A stretch of DNA of 64,000 nt. Origin: Acinetobacter pullicarnis (GTDB taxonomy: Bacteria; Pseudomonadota; Gammaproteobacteria; Pseudomonadales; Moraxellaceae). Of the stretch, positions 53,791 through 63,379 are shown piece by piece; within the stretch, counting starts at the first letter, position 1, and every line of letters starts with the position of its first letter. The stretch is from assembly GCF_006352475.1 (NCBI RefSeq), contig NZ_VCMZ01000003.1, positions 70,948 through 134,947 on the forward strand. The letters run 5' to 3'. The translations under genes and the position numbers were made by a program. The notes below the pieces were generated by a model. It did no database searches and was not told the origin of the DNA. It saw only the letters and a program-made list of their open reading frames with translations.

Positions 53791-53999
53791 GCATATATCG
53801 TTCAATCTAAGGGGCCTAGCCCTTTGCTTGTCAAATATGTGATTTGCCAAGCAAAGGCCTAGGAATCCGCGAATTTGATTTTTTTCTTCGCTTTCCATTT
53901 GATCAATATGTTAAGGATTAATATTTTTTATTTAAAAATGAATAAAAAATTCTAATTTGGTTTGACCAAAGAAAAAGATACCCATATGATAATTACGTT

Positions 54000-54290
54000 A
54001 CAGCAAAATCTGTAATCGGGCGTGGAAACCCGCATCTCAACGTACTAAAGAGTCACTTTTAGTGGCTCTTTTGTGTCTGCATGGCAATGCTTTATGGCAG
54101 GCCAAGTAGGGCAGTCTATGACTGGCCGTTTCGTTGAGCGGTATTTCCACCCCTATTTGGTTTGCCACCATCTCGTGGAAAAGATGTTGGCAAATTTCAC
54201 ATTGATCAACGAGATTACAATATGAAAAATATCATCTTAAAAGTACCCATTTCTCTTAGGTCTCTTTTGTTAGCGCTGACTGGATATTGA
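54000..54290 (+). pseudogene. Ash/Icd-like phage-type relic
   Basis: Three frames give pieces typical of this group: SVIGRGNPHLNVLKSHF, then SGSFVSAWQCFMAGQVGQSM with TGRFVERYFHPYLVCHHL, and SRGKDVGKFHIDQRDYNMKN followed by IILKVPISLRSLLLALTGY. Such overlapping remnants are seen near P4-like integrases and defence loci. No frame spans all of it, so it is either decayed or a short peptide (start about 54093). Confidence 0.45.
54047..54072 (+). terminator. Terminator-like hairpin
   Basis: AAAGAGTCAC-TTTT-AGTGGCTCTTTT, 9-10 bp stem and T-run. Confidence 0.6.
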
Positions 54291-54390
54291 CGGTCATTTA
54301 ATTCACAGCTTTAACCAAATCGAACTATATACATTTTCAAATTTCGTACTTGTGCGAAAGTAGGAAAGTGTTGCCTGGAGAAAATAAGAA

Positions 54391-55121
54391 ATGGGTTCTA
54401 CACGACTATTGACCAATATTATTCAGCGTAAAGTCATGTTGCCAGAAGAAATGTCACCTTCAATGCAGCGTGACAATTTTGAAGTGGCACTGACTGATTT
54501 TGAAAAGCATCCAATCATCAAATGTTTATTTAAGGCGGATAACCAGCGTTCTACGGAATGTTGGAGCGTGCAAGAAATTGCAAACTTTATTGAAGATTGC
54601 ACAGAAGATCAAAACATCAATTTATGCATTTTGTATTGGAAAGATATACACGGCAATATTTACATTATTGATGGGGCACATCGTCTTTCCTGTATCTATG
54701 CGTGGATCAATAGATATTTTGCGGATGAGCAAGTCACTCAAGCACCTAATTTCAATGATCCACAAAAACAAGATATTCGTTACCTCCGCAATTATTTAGG
54801 AGATCTCGCTGATTTTCAAAGAATTTGCACTGATGCTGAATTTGCAGAAAAAAAGTCGAAGTTAGAAGATATTAAAATCAGTTTCAGGCAGGTACTGGGG
54901 ACTCCGGAAGATGCGCGACGGGTATTTCAATCGATTAACTCAGATACTAAACGTTTAGATAAATATGAGGAATATCACCTAAGAAATCGCGGTAGTGATG
55001 CGTATTATGCGATCTATGCCTGTTGTTATATCAATGACAATAAATCTAACCTAGAAGAGCTCCAATATACACGTTTAAATGAGTTGATTGAGTTAGGGGA
55101 GAGGATCCACCAGCTACTTTT
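54391..55121 (+). pseudogene. DUF262-HNH nuclease gene, 5' exon
   Basis: ATG 54391 follows GGAG. About 243 residues carry a DUF262/ParB-like nucleotide-binding part: NIYIIDGAHRLSCIYAWINR (the D-G-x-x-R-L motif), FRQVLGTPEDARRVFQSINS, and DKYEEYHLRNRG. After QLL the gene is split by a group II intron on the opposite strand and resumes at 57467 in frame; the joined product would be 551 aa. An antisense intron cannot be spliced from this gene's mRNA, so the gene is off. The plan recalls GmrSD-like type IV restriction. Confidence 0.78.
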
Positions 55122-55162
55122 GTCGGGTAGTCAGACGCAGTTACCTACGTCCAACCCCCTAA

Positions 55163-55196
55163 GAACCGTGCATGCGAGTTTCCCAGCACACGGCTC
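55163..55196 (-). ncRNA. Group II intron domain V
   Basis: A 34-nt hairpin starts GAGCCGTGTG and ends ATGCACGGTTC, the conserved catalytic domain V form. Domain VI with its branch-point follows toward 55122. Confidence 0.85.
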
Positions 55197-55228
55197 AAGC
55201 CTCTGCTAAGGCGCCATTCGGCACCCGG

Positions 55229-56890
55229 TTATACATCGTTGACATTGGCAAACTGAACACTCCTCGGACAATACAGATGGTAAATCTCAAGATTAGCAAC
55301 TGCATCCGTTCCACCATGACTTAGCTTCACAATATGACGGCTGTGCCATGGTGTATCTTTGGTGACTGGTTTAAGACAGGCGCAGCAGCGACCACCTTGT
55401 TTTAGCCACACCCGATACAGCTTGGCTCGCCCCTTTGCGGAGACCAGCATTCTTTTACCCCATCGGGATTCGAAGTACTCATCCCATGCGGGGTCATGAG
55501 GGTTAGCAGCAGCCTTGATCTTGATATGTCGCACAATTGGCGTGTCCGAGGCAGACACTAATGTGTATTGTCGCTTCCGACCATCGGCGGACTGTTCATC
55601 ACATGAGAACACCCATCGACGCGCTCCTTGTACTTTGAAATACCGATCTTTGACCCATCGGAGTGTCTTGCGAGGGTGGCGACGTACAGCCCATCGCCAG
55701 AGCATTTCCCACACTGCGTTGTCTACCTGGTTGAAAACCTTCTTGGCAACGACATGACTATGATAGTTGGCCCAACCCCTTAGAATCGGGTTGAGCAAAC
55801 CGATCAAAGTGGCCTGTCGTGTCGCTTTGTTTGCATTGATTAATGCTCGCAGCTTGTCAAGATGAGCGCTGATGTTTGCCTTTGACGGCTTGATCAGTAG
55901 CTTGCCGTTGTACTTACGTACGTTCCAGCCAAGAAAATCGAACCCGTTCCCTATGTGCGTGATTTTGGTCTTTTCCTGAGAGAGCACGAGACCGCGCTGC
56001 GCCAGAAATTCAACCACGGCAGGACGAACTTCATTTTCGAGCCACTCTTTAGAATACCCCGTGATGATGAAATCATCCGCATACCGTACCAGTTGCAGCT
56101 TTTTGCCTGTCCATTTGGCGTTAGAGAACCTCTTCGCCAGCATCGTTTCCAGTCCGTCCAAGGTCATGTTGGCCAGCACCGGGGAGATAATACCTCCTTG
56201 CGGTGTTCCGGAAAGACTGGGAAACAGCTTGCTTTGGTAGACGTAACCGGCTTTGAGCCATTTCCGTAGAATCACCTTGTCCATTGGAAGGTTGGCGATC
56301 ATCCAGTCATGGCTGATATTGTCGAAACAGCCTTGAATGTCACCCTCTAGCACCCACTCCGCACTTACTTTTCTTGACAGCACACCAAAGCACTGTGCTG
56401 CAGCATCCGCGGTTGAGCGTTGCGGTCTGAACCCATAAGAGTTCCGATCAGCGATGGTCTCCGCGATGGGTTCCAAAGCCAGCAGATGGAGCGCCTGCAT
56501 GGCCCGGCATTTCATCGTGGGTATCCCGAGAGGTCTCATCTTGCCATTTTTCTTCGGAATAAGGACTCTCCGAAGCGGAAGGGGCGTGTAACCTCGCCTC
56601 TTCAACGACATCATCGCACCGGTCTTGGCCTTGGGTGTATTCCAAGTCACCTTGTCGACCCCAGCCGTGTTTTTGCCTTTGTTTTCAGACACTCGTTTGA
56701 CGGCCAATGCTTTGCCACTAAACGAGTGAGTCAGCAGCCATTGCAAAGCTTTCGCCTTGTTATGCCTGCCGTCTTGTACCGCCTTCACAATACGCGCTTG
56801 CAGCCCTCTGACATGACGCTGTACAGCAATCCAATCGATGCTGTCCCACGATGTGCTGGAAGGTGCACACGCTGATACTGCTGCATTCAT
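55229..56890 (-). CDS. ltrA: Group II intron reverse transcriptase/maturase
   Basis: ATG 56890 with GGAGGGAGA upstream gives 553 aa; a longer TTG frame exists. RT blocks: KKNGKMRPLGIPTMKCRAMQ, YGFRPQRSTADAA, GDIQGCFDNISHDWM, GTPQGGIISPVLANMTLDGL and the active site VRYADDFIITG. A maturase X domain and a C-terminal HNH endonuclease (CCACLKPVTKDTPWHSRHIV; LEIYHLYCPR) follow. It looks complete, so the intron may still move. Confidence 0.93.
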   Translation of the reverse strand: MNAAVSACAPSSTSWDSIDWIAVQRHVRGLQARIVKAVQDGRHNKAKALQWLLTHSFSGKALAVKRVSENKGKNTAGVDKVTWNTPKAKTGAMMSLKRRGYTPLPLRRVLIPKKNGKMRPLGIPTMKCRAMQALHLLALEPIAETIADRNSYGFRPQRSTADAAAQCFGVLSRKVSAEWVLEGDIQGCFDNISHDWMIANLPMDKVILRKWLKAGYVYQSKLFPSLSGTPQGGIISPVLANMTLDGLETMLAKRFSNAKWTGKKLQLVRYADDFIITGYSKEWLENEVRPAVVEFLAQRGLVLSQEKTKITHIGNGFDFLGWNVRKYNGKLLIKPSKANISAHLDKLRALINANKATRQATLIGLLNPILRGWANYHSHVVAKKVFNQVDNAVWEMLWRWAVRRHPRKTLRWVKDRYFKVQGARRWVFSCDEQSADGRKRQYTLVSASDTPIVRHIKIKAAANPHDPAWDEYFESRWGKRMLVSAKGRAKLYRVWLKQGGRCCACLKPVTKDTPWHSRHIVKLSHGGTDAVANLEIYHLYCPRSVQFANVNDV

Positions 56891-57466
56891 TTGCTCTCCC
56901 TCCATTAAAAGGGTTCTACACACTCTCTTGTGATGAGAGACCATAAGGACGTCAGCCCGCTTTCGCGTGGGGTAATGTTTCAACCTCTATCCAACCCATT
57001 ACAGACTGGCATTCGCTTTTTCCTCGTTCCTTCGCCCGCATCACCATGGGCAGTTTTTGCAAACTGCTTTCCCAATGGGAGTAATACGGGATTTCCACGT
57101 TCCGCTTACTGAAGTACATCGGCTTAGGTGCCTGCTATCGACCGGGAGGCGTATGGGTCACGAATGCGTAGTCGAAAGACGCAATTCCCACCTCCATTAC
57201 CGTTTTGGTTCGAGCGTATCAGCCATTTCCGCTCGTTCAACTTAACGATCGTTACGCAGATTCACATGTGTTCACCATACCGATTATCTAGCCCTTGTCC
57301 GGCTATGGCTGCCAGAAGGGTACGCCTCTCACGATTGATACCCCGCACCTTGCGGTGCCTCGTTACATTGTCGAAGGCGCTCTTTATTCAGCCTTCTAGA
57401 TTCACCCGGTGACACGGGTGGTTCCCGCAGGGGGGAACAACTTCATTAAGCGACTTCGTGTCGCAC

Positions 57467-58391
57467 TTCGACCATTTTATTAGACAATGAAATGAGTCAT
57501 GGCAAAAAAATTGGCTTGGTCAATGAGCTGATGAATATCATTGCGGGTGATCAGATTCATAATATTATGAGTCTGAATCAGGGGGAGCGCGTTGAAAACC
57601 TAATGTCGCATCTGTTGACCATTCTTTGCAGAATAGCGACGCCTGTAAAAAATGCTGGGGTTCCGAGTTTGGGCTTACATCCATACTTATATTTTTATAA
57701 GGATCAGCGTTTTCAGATTACTTCTTTTCTTGCATGGTTTTCAATTGTGTATGAAATTCATGAAAGCCGCATGCAGATTCATCATCGAAAGATTAGTTTC
57801 AAGGACTTCACCCGGGTACGCCGTAGTATTGAGTTCTTGATCGCCAATTTCCCCGTGGCGACCACCGAAACGGTCGGCAAGTTCGGCAGTGGTATCAAGG
57901 GCTATGATCGGCTACAAATTGTCTATAAAGCCTTTATTTGCTTAAGCTTGGAAATGGATGTTGATTTTGATGATGAGGAATGCCTGAATACCTTTATTCT
58001 GTCCATGTCTAAGGCCTTCAAGTACATAAACTTTAACGAGTTTTATGTCGAAAGATTTTTGGGTGGTTATGATGATGCAGTCGTCAAGCATGTGGTGGGA
58101 TATGTGGAGTCGATTAGTCCAATTTCTCGGTCAAAGCCCAAGGCTTTTTCGGCATTAACCAAGAGTCTGCTTAAGCACAATTTTCTGGTGGGTAATCATA
58201 ACTTTTGCCTCATTTGTGATGGATTGATCTATCTTGATTCTACTGAATCGGATCATCGGATTGCCAAAGCCGTAGGTGGGCAAGGTGTTCTAGAGAATGG
58301 TCTGCTGGTTCATCCCATCTGTAATAGAATGAAATCAGATCTGAGTCTGGAAGAGATTAGAGCGGATTTGTTTGGTGAATTACTGTATTGA
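57467..58391 (+). pseudogene. DUF262-HNH nuclease gene, 3' exon
   Basis: It continues from 55121 as F-STILLDNEMSHGKKIGLVN. The C-terminal part is an HNH nuclease: NFCLICDGLIYLDSTESDHR, then IAKAVGGQGVLENGLLVHPI, CNRMKSD, with the C-x-x-C, D-H, N and H-x-x-C-N-x-x-K elements. The exon has an internal ATG (57492) and could give a 299-aa product, but its N-terminal domain would be missing. A partial second copy of its 3' end lies at 60208. Confidence 0.8.
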
Positions 58392-58938
58392 GCAGCAGAG
58401 CGATGAGCTCATTTTTGCAGATGTATCAATGATTAATCACATGATTTAACTTTTGATACATTCAGCCAATGTGGTTATTTTTAATTCAGTCCAGAATCAC
58501 AACCAGAAACTAGCTGTAGTTTCTGAATGACCGTCAAGGTCCTTAGTTTTGCCTATAGATTCCCCCTATGGGCATTTTTTTTTGATCAAAAACATGTATA
58601 GGTGACTTTAAAATAAACCTTTTAGCAATTCATACGCAATAAGGCTGATACCATTAGCACAATAAAAATGAGTTCCACTCTAGTTAACATCTTAGTTCCA
58701 TTTACTTTTCACTTAATTTATATAGCAGTTAAGTCGCAGCATCAATGGCATAACATGACATGGAAAATAATCAAAAAGACAGAATTTGGATTTTGATCAG
58801 ATCTGCTGTTTACATGCTTCTACAGCAGCTTTGAATGTTTCACTTAACCTTTAAACTTTTCTTAAAACTAAATATATTTACATATACATTCTAAAATTTG
58901 ATAGAATTAATTAAAACTTTAGATTTCAAGTGTAAACA
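58392..58938. other. Intergenic, no gene seen
   Basis: It contains the end region of the nuclease gene with a terminator (58551-58583), then 350 bp of AT-rich DNA. The sequence after TTTTGATCAAAA is absent from the other copy of the repeat. Confidence 0.45.
58551..58583 (+). terminator. Terminator after the nuclease gene
   Basis: GCCTATAG..CTATGGGC-like stem and a T9 tail, preceded by CCTTAGTTTT. The matching piece after the second copy is at 60390-60419. Confidence 0.65.
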
Positions 58939-60171
58939 ATGAGAAGCGCTAATATTCGACGTGATGGCTACTTAAAATTTCTGAATACATGGCAAGACCG
59001 TGATGTCATTAAAGTGCTTTCGGGTGTACGTCGCTCTGGAAAATCCACCTTGTTAGCGATGTTTCAACAAGACCTAAAAGCACAGGGTGTACAAGCCGAA
59101 AACATCATTGCTATCAATTTCGAATTTATGGAATTTGAAGAACTCACAGATTACCGTAAACTACATGATTATGTACTGTCTAAAGTTGATAAAAGTAAAA
59201 AAAACTACGTTTTTTTAGATGAAATACAACATGTTACAAATTTTGAGAAAGTAGTCGACTCCTTATATGTTCGGGATTATATCGATTTATATATTACAGG
59301 CTCAAATGCATTCTTTCTAAGTGGAGAACTTGCGACTTTACTTACAGGACGCTATATCGAGCAACACGTTCTACCTCTGTCATTCCAAGAATTTAAACAG
59401 TGGCATATTGAAAATAATCCGATCATCCAACAATTATCCAATCGTGATTTGTATGCCATGTACACGCGCAGTAGTTTCCCCTATACGCTTGCTATGACTA
59501 GCCAGCAGGAAACTTATGATTACTTGCAAGCGGTCTATGCCAGTGTAATGTTTAAAGATGTTATTCCCCGTTTGAATACTGCCGATATTAACTCTCTCGA
59601 GCGTGTCGCAAGATATTTGGCAAGCGTGACAGGCTCACCTATTTCCATCAATAAAATTAAAAATACCTTTGTTTCAAGTGGGGTTAAAATTTCATTTGAA
59701 ACAGTAAAACGCTATATTCAGGGCTTACAGGACAGTTTGTTATTTTATAGTGCCGCACAATTTAAAGTACGCGGGCGTGAGTTATTACAATCCTCTGAAA
59801 AATACTATTTAGTTGATGTCGGATTGCGCCGGATTATGTTGCCTGATGCTAATGCTGATCAAGGTCATATCTTAGAAAATGTGATTTATCTTGAGCTTGT
59901 CAGACGAGGTTATACGGTCTATGTAGGGCGGGTTGATGAATATGAAATCGATTTTGTTGCTGTCGATACTTTACAGAATTTAACTTATTATCAGGTGGCA
60001 TTAGAAACGCTCAATGAGGAGACACTCAGCCGAGAGTTACGTCCATTACAGAAAATTTCTGATTCGTATCCCAAGTATTTGCTTACCTTAGACACCATAG
60101 GGACTGAAGCGAATTATAATGGTATTGTAAAAATGAGTGCTCTCGATTGGTTGCTATCTGAAAATAAGTAA
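58939..60171 (+). CDS. AAA ATPase with DUF4143 domain
   Basis: The 410-aa protein has an N-terminal AAA_14 P-loop ATPase: VIKVLSGVRRSGKSTLLAMF (Walker A GVRRSGKST), KNYVFLDEIQHVTNFEKVVD (Walker B) and DLYITGSNAFFLSGELATLL (sensor). The C-terminal DUF4143 part has a nuclease-like D-x-x-E-V-D-F-V-like segment (RVDEYEIDFVAV) and YYQVALE. Such proteins are widespread and their role is unknown; a nuclease function is inferred. It lies between two copies of the preceding gene's 3' end. Confidence 0.88.
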   Translation: MRSANIRRDGYLKFLNTWQDRDVIKVLSGVRRSGKSTLLAMFQQDLKAQGVQAENIIAINFEFMEFEELTDYRKLHDYVLSKVDKSKKNYVFLDEIQHVTNFEKVVDSLYVRDYIDLYITGSNAFFLSGELATLLTGRYIEQHVLPLSFQEFKQWHIENNPIIQQLSNRDLYAMYTRSSFPYTLAMTSQQETYDYLQAVYASVMFKDVIPRLNTADINSLERVARYLASVTGSPISINKIKNTFVSSGVKISFETVKRYIQGLQDSLLFYSAAQFKVRGRELLQSSEKYYLVDVGLRRIMLPDANADQGHILENVIYLELVRRGYTVYVGRVDEYEIDFVAVDTLQNLTYYQVALETLNEETLSRELRPLQKISDSYPKYLLTLDTIGTEANYNGIVKMSALDWLLSENK

Positions 60172-60207
60172 AGTTGAGGGTAGACATGGATACTCTTATT
60201 TATTAAT

Positions 60208-60318
60208 TAAAAATCAAAGACTTTTCAGCATCATTCAAGAATGTATTCAAGCATAATTTCTGCTCCAATTGTGATGGATCGATTTACCTCGACTCGATTG
60301 AGTCAGACTATCATGATT
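60208..60318 (+). pseudogene. Remnant of a second HNH nuclease gene 3' end
   Basis: With one missing base this reads SKTF-ASFKNVFKHNF, then CSNCDGSIYLDSIESDYHD, stop. It matches SKPKAFSALTKSLLKHNFLV..FCLICDGLIYLDSTESDHR at the end of the nuclease gene. Downstream similarity includes GTTTCTGAA, CCTTAGTTTG and GGGCATTTTTTTTTGAT. Confidence 0.78.
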
Positions 60319-60389
60319 GAGCCAGAGTCGCTTACTGAAAGTAGCGAGAATTGCGCTGGAGTTTCTGAAGGATATTAATTCCTTAGTTT

Positions 60390-60419
60390 GCCCATTCATC
60401 CATCTGGGCATTTTTTTTT
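60390..60419 (+). terminator. Terminator after the nuclease remnant
   Basis: GCCCA-TTCATCCATC-TGGGC and T9. The homologue of 58551-58583. Confidence 0.7.
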
Positions 60420-60443
60420 GATTAAAATACAATGCGGTTCTTG

Positions 60444-60773
60444 CTAAAAAATGACGGCACCCACCATAAAACACAATATTCCAAAAATAATCCAAGGCCA
60501 TATCTTTGCCTTCGGTTGTTCTAAATTCTGAGGATCATATTCCGTGTGTTCTTGCGATGTCGGTTGTGGAACACGGGTCTTTTTAGAGTAAGGCTGGTGT
60601 TTAGAGTAAGACAGTCCCGTACCTGGAATACCAACACTGGTTCGAGTCCCTTTTTTACCAATATTTAGAGAAGCACCAGGTTTGCCAATGCTGGCACTGC
60701 TGATGCCTTTATGGGTCAGATTAATTTTAAAACCCGGGAATAATTTAATACTTTTACGAAATCTAAAACCCAT
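60444..60773 (-). CDS. DUF4236-family protein with a C-terminal membrane helix
   Basis: The 109-aa protein MGFRFRKSIKLFPGFKINLT, then GISSASIGKPGASLNIGKKG and TRTSVGIPGTGLSYS, is a classic DUF4236 repeat. A charged linker and one helix (IWPWIIFGILCFMVGAVIF) follow. The function of the family is unknown. It is convergent with the ATPase gene. Confidence 0.88.
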   Translation of the reverse strand: MGFRFRKSIKLFPGFKINLTHKGISSASIGKPGASLNIGKKGTRTSVGIPGTGLSYSKHQPYSKKTRVPQPTSQEHTEYDPQNLEQPKAKIWPWIIFGILCFMVGAVIF

Positions 60774-60981
60774 ATTGCTCTCATTCTAAAACTTAGCTCA
60801 ATTCACGCTCTACACCAGGATCCATGATCTGCTAGAGATCTTACTTTGACAGCTATCATCACGATATTAGTATATTTTTTATCTGGTGATTGCAATACTA
60901 CCTTTAAATACCGTCAAAAATGTTTACTGTATATTTGCTGTAGGGTAATCTTAAAGCTGCTATTTATTGACTGATTGGTAT

Positions 60982-61848
60982 ATGACGACAGATAAGCATG
61001 AAGTCCTGCTACGAATGCGAGCGATCGAGCTGCTTGCTTACTGGGAAGGTCGTTTGGTTACCAATCGTTTAATGAGCTGGTTTGGGCTCAGTCGACAGCA
61101 GGCTTCTGCGGATATCAAGCGTTACAATACGCTGTATAACCCAGATGCCTTGATTCATGACCCCTCCGTCAAGGGTTATGTGCCTAAGGCCAGCTTCCAG
61201 CCTGTACTGACTACAGCGCATATCAATGAATATCTCAATATGTTGTCAGGTTTGGTTAGTGAATCGCATGCCCTGATTGCGATGCCAGAACCGAATCTTG
61301 CAGCAGTTCAATTACCTGATCGCAGTGTGCGCCCCGAAGTGATTCGGGAGGTTTTGCGTGCCTGCCGAAACCAAAGCACGTTAAAAATGATTTATGCCTC
61401 CATGCAGAATCCGCAGTGGCATGAACGCATCATTTCCCCACACACCCTGGTGTATACCGGTTTCCGTTGGCATGTCCGTGCCTATTGCCATCAGAGCAAG
61501 CAGTTTAAGGACTTTTTACTCTCCAGGATTGATCGCACACCTGTTGTGGTGGCGATTGAGTCAGTAGACCCTGCTCAGGATCAGCAATGGAATGAAGAAA
61601 TTGTACTGACGCTGATCCCTAATCCAAAATTGAACTCATCACAACAAGTGCTGGTCGAAAAAGACTTCGGCATGCCTGATGGCAGATTACAGATTCCGGT
61701 GAAAAAAGCCCTGGCTCACTATACCTTGCAGCGATATCAGGCCGCGATCACGCTGGCTGAGGCGGATGATGCCTTGAAATATCCCTTGGTACTACAACGC
61801 TCAGATATCGAAAAGCTGTCGTCTTACCTGTTTGATCAGGCCTCATAG
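60982..61848 (+). CDS. brxR: BREX regulator BrxR (WYL domain)
   Basis: The ATG at 60982 is preferred over a TTG at 60967; 288 aa. N-terminal winged HTH (LMSWFGLSRQQASADIKRYN), a WYL domain (KMIYASMQNPQWHERIISPH; TGFRWHVRAYCHQSKQFKDF, then LLSRID) and a WCX-like C-terminus are visible. BrxR-type proteins repress BREX genes and may be released by a nucleic acid signal. It lies directly upstream of brxA, as in known Acinetobacter BREX loci. Confidence 0.88.
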   Translation: MTTDKHEVLLRMRAIELLAYWEGRLVTNRLMSWFGLSRQQASADIKRYNTLYNPDALIHDPSVKGYVPKASFQPVLTTAHINEYLNMLSGLVSESHALIAMPEPNLAAVQLPDRSVRPEVIREVLRACRNQSTLKMIYASMQNPQWHERIISPHTLVYTGFRWHVRAYCHQSKQFKDFLLSRIDRTPVVVAIESVDPAQDQQWNEEIVLTLIPNPKLNSSQQVLVEKDFGMPDGRLQIPVKKALAHYTLQRYQAAITLAEADDALKYPLVLQRSDIEKLSSYLFDQAS

Positions 61849-61858
61849 GAGATTGGCC

Positions 61859-62470
61859 ATGTTAGAACAATTTCATTATGACAGTGACCTGATTGGTGGC
61901 TCCCTGATGGTGCGTGAAAGCCGGCTGATCGCTGATCTGTTATTACGAGAAGCGACTCCAGAACAATGGCATCAGGCAATTCAGATTGACAATATTCTGC
62001 AAAAAAGAACGCCTGCTTCAGCCCAACGTAACGCCACTGCCATTCGTAAGCGTCTTGAGCGCTTAGAGCCTGATTTCTGGAAAGCTTTGCGTGATGGGGA
62101 TGATGAGCTGGCGACCCAGGTGGCTTTTTGTGGGGCACTGGAACGCAACCTGTTGCTGCTTGAGTTTATGGAAACGGTGATGAGGGATGCCTATATCTCC
62201 CAGGCGCAATACTTGGACAGTTATATCTGGTCAGATTTTTTGGATGAGCGCTCACAACGCGATCCGGATATCTGCGAATGGAAAGAGTCCAGCAAGAAAA
62301 AAATGGGGCAGGTGGTGTTTCGCATGCTGGCAGAAGCCGGTTACTTAAAAAGTACCCGTAAGCTGGAGTTACAGCGCGTGATCGTCAGAGCAGAGCTGCG
62401 TAGCCTGTTGGAAGAACATTATAAACAACGCATTAAAAGATCTATGGAAGTGTCGCTATGGACGCGTTAG
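61859..62470 (+). CDS. brxA: BrxA (DUF1819)
   Basis: ATG 61859 with AGGAGA upstream gives 203 aa. SLMVRESRLIADLLLREATP, RLERLEPDFWKALRDGDDEL, and SSKKKMGQVVFRMLAEAGYL, then KSTRKLEL are the conserved blocks of BrxA, a helical DNA-binding protein of type I BREX. It is separated from brxB by 16 bp. Confidence 0.9.
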   Translation: MLEQFHYDSDLIGGSLMVRESRLIADLLLREATPEQWHQAIQIDNILQKRTPASAQRNATAIRKRLERLEPDFWKALRDGDDELATQVAFCGALERNLLLLEFMETVMRDAYISQAQYLDSYIWSDFLDERSQRDPDICEWKESSKKKMGQVVFRMLAEAGYLKSTRKLELQRVIVRAELRSLLEEHYKQRIKRSMEVSLWTR

Positions 62471-62486
62471 TTGTAGAGGGGCAGCA

Positions 62487-63062
62487 ATGAGTCAAACAAT
62501 ACATGAGCGTCTGAACCAGATTCCAGAGCGAATTCTTTCCACCGAGTTTCTCACCGGGCAAGGACTGGGCAATGAAATTGGCTTCTGGATTTTTGATTAT
62601 GCACCTGAAGATGAGTTGAAGGTGCGCGAATATCTGCATTTTCTAGACGGGATGCTGGAGAAAAAACACAGTCAGCTGAAGGTGGTGAATATCAACCTGC
62701 TGCAAGCCGTGGTGGATTATCTGGCTGAGCGTAACTTCATCGATAAAGCCATTCAAATGCAAAAAGCCAAAGGCGATGAAGCGCTGCTCAAAGCCTTAAA
62801 GGGCCCACTGCATATGGATAAGTTCGCGCCTTATCTGGTGAGTAAATATGCCACCAATGCGCAAGATATTGTGTTGATGACTGGGGTAGGGTCGGTTTGG
62901 CCACTGTTACGTGCCCATCACTTATTGAACAGTTTGCATTCGTTACTGGGGCATAAGCCAGTGGTGCTGTTTTACCCGGGCTATTACGACGGTCAAGCGA
63001 TGAGTTTATTTGGAAAAATTCCAAGCAACAATTACTACAGAGCATTCAGATTGGTGCCTTAA
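62487..63062 (+). CDS. brxB: BrxB (DUF1788)
   Basis: The 191-aa protein contains NEIGFWIFDYAPEDELKVRE, DIVLMTGVGSVWPLLRAHHL, and VVLFYPGYYDGQAMSLFGKI, the DUF1788 signature (L-T-G-V-G-x-x-x-P-x-x-R-x-H). It is the second gene of the BREX type I core; its precise role is unknown. It ends 41 bp before brxC. Confidence 0.92.
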   Translation: MSQTIHERLNQIPERILSTEFLTGQGLGNEIGFWIFDYAPEDELKVREYLHFLDGMLEKKHSQLKVVNINLLQAVVDYLAERNFIDKAIQMQKAKGDEALLKALKGPLHMDKFAPYLVSKYATNAQDIVLMTGVGSVWPLLRAHHLLNSLHSLLGHKPVVLFYPGYYDGQAMSLFGKIPSNNYYRAFRLVP

Positions 63063-63103
63063 ACACGGCAAATAGAAATAAGAATTCGGGGGAATGGATT
63101 GAG

Positions 63104-63379
63104 ATGAACATTAAAGAACTTTTTTACAAGCCATTAGATCGTGCGATAAACGGGGTGGTCAAGGCAGACCAGAATGACAATACCACGGTATATCAGGAAC
63201 TCGATGAATACGTGGTCACCAATGAGCTGGAAAAGCATTTTCGGGACTTTTTCCAGTCTTATGGTACAGACCTAAGCGATCCTTCGATTGCCAATCGTGT
63301 CGGCGTATGGATTTCAGGCTTCTTTGGTTCAGGTAAATCACACTTCCTGAAAACCTTATCGTATATAACAGAAAACTAA
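63104..63379 (+). pseudogene. brxC: BrxC, N-terminal fragment
   Basis: Only 91 residues of about 1200 remain: MNIKELFYKPLDRAINGVVK, ELEKHFRDFFQSYGTDLSDP-type segment, and the Walker A GFFGSGKSHFLKTLSYI. BrxC is a large AAA ATPase. The frame stops at 63379 (ENTAA) in unrelated DNA. No pglX, pglZ or brxL is visible, so this BREX system cannot be complete here. Confidence 0.85.

Larger units (their letters stand above)
53602..54390. other. 789-bp gene-poor stretch with relics
   Basis: It holds an IS5-type relic (53640-53790), a dyad of CTTTGCTTG..CAAGCAAAG at about 53820-53867, an Ash/Icd-like relic (54000-54290) and the leader of the DUF262 gene. TGTGCGAAA occurs at 54352 and also 47850, before the recombinase operon. 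No intact gene is seen. Confidence 0.5.
55122..57466 (-). mobile_element. Group II intron, antisense to host gene
   Basis: The element is 2345 bp. The 5' end GTGCGACACGAAGTCGC is at 57466 on the minus strand. The 3' end CTACCCGAC is at 55122. Domain V lies at 55163-55196 (GAGCCGTGTGC / GCATGCACGGTTC around GGGAAACTC). Exact removal of these bases restores one reading frame across the host gene, which fixes both borders. Confidence 0.9.

Noticed and set aside
57492..58391. Independent 299-aa HNH gene
   Set aside because: The frame continues upstream across the intron border into the DUF262 part, so it is the 3' exon of one gene.
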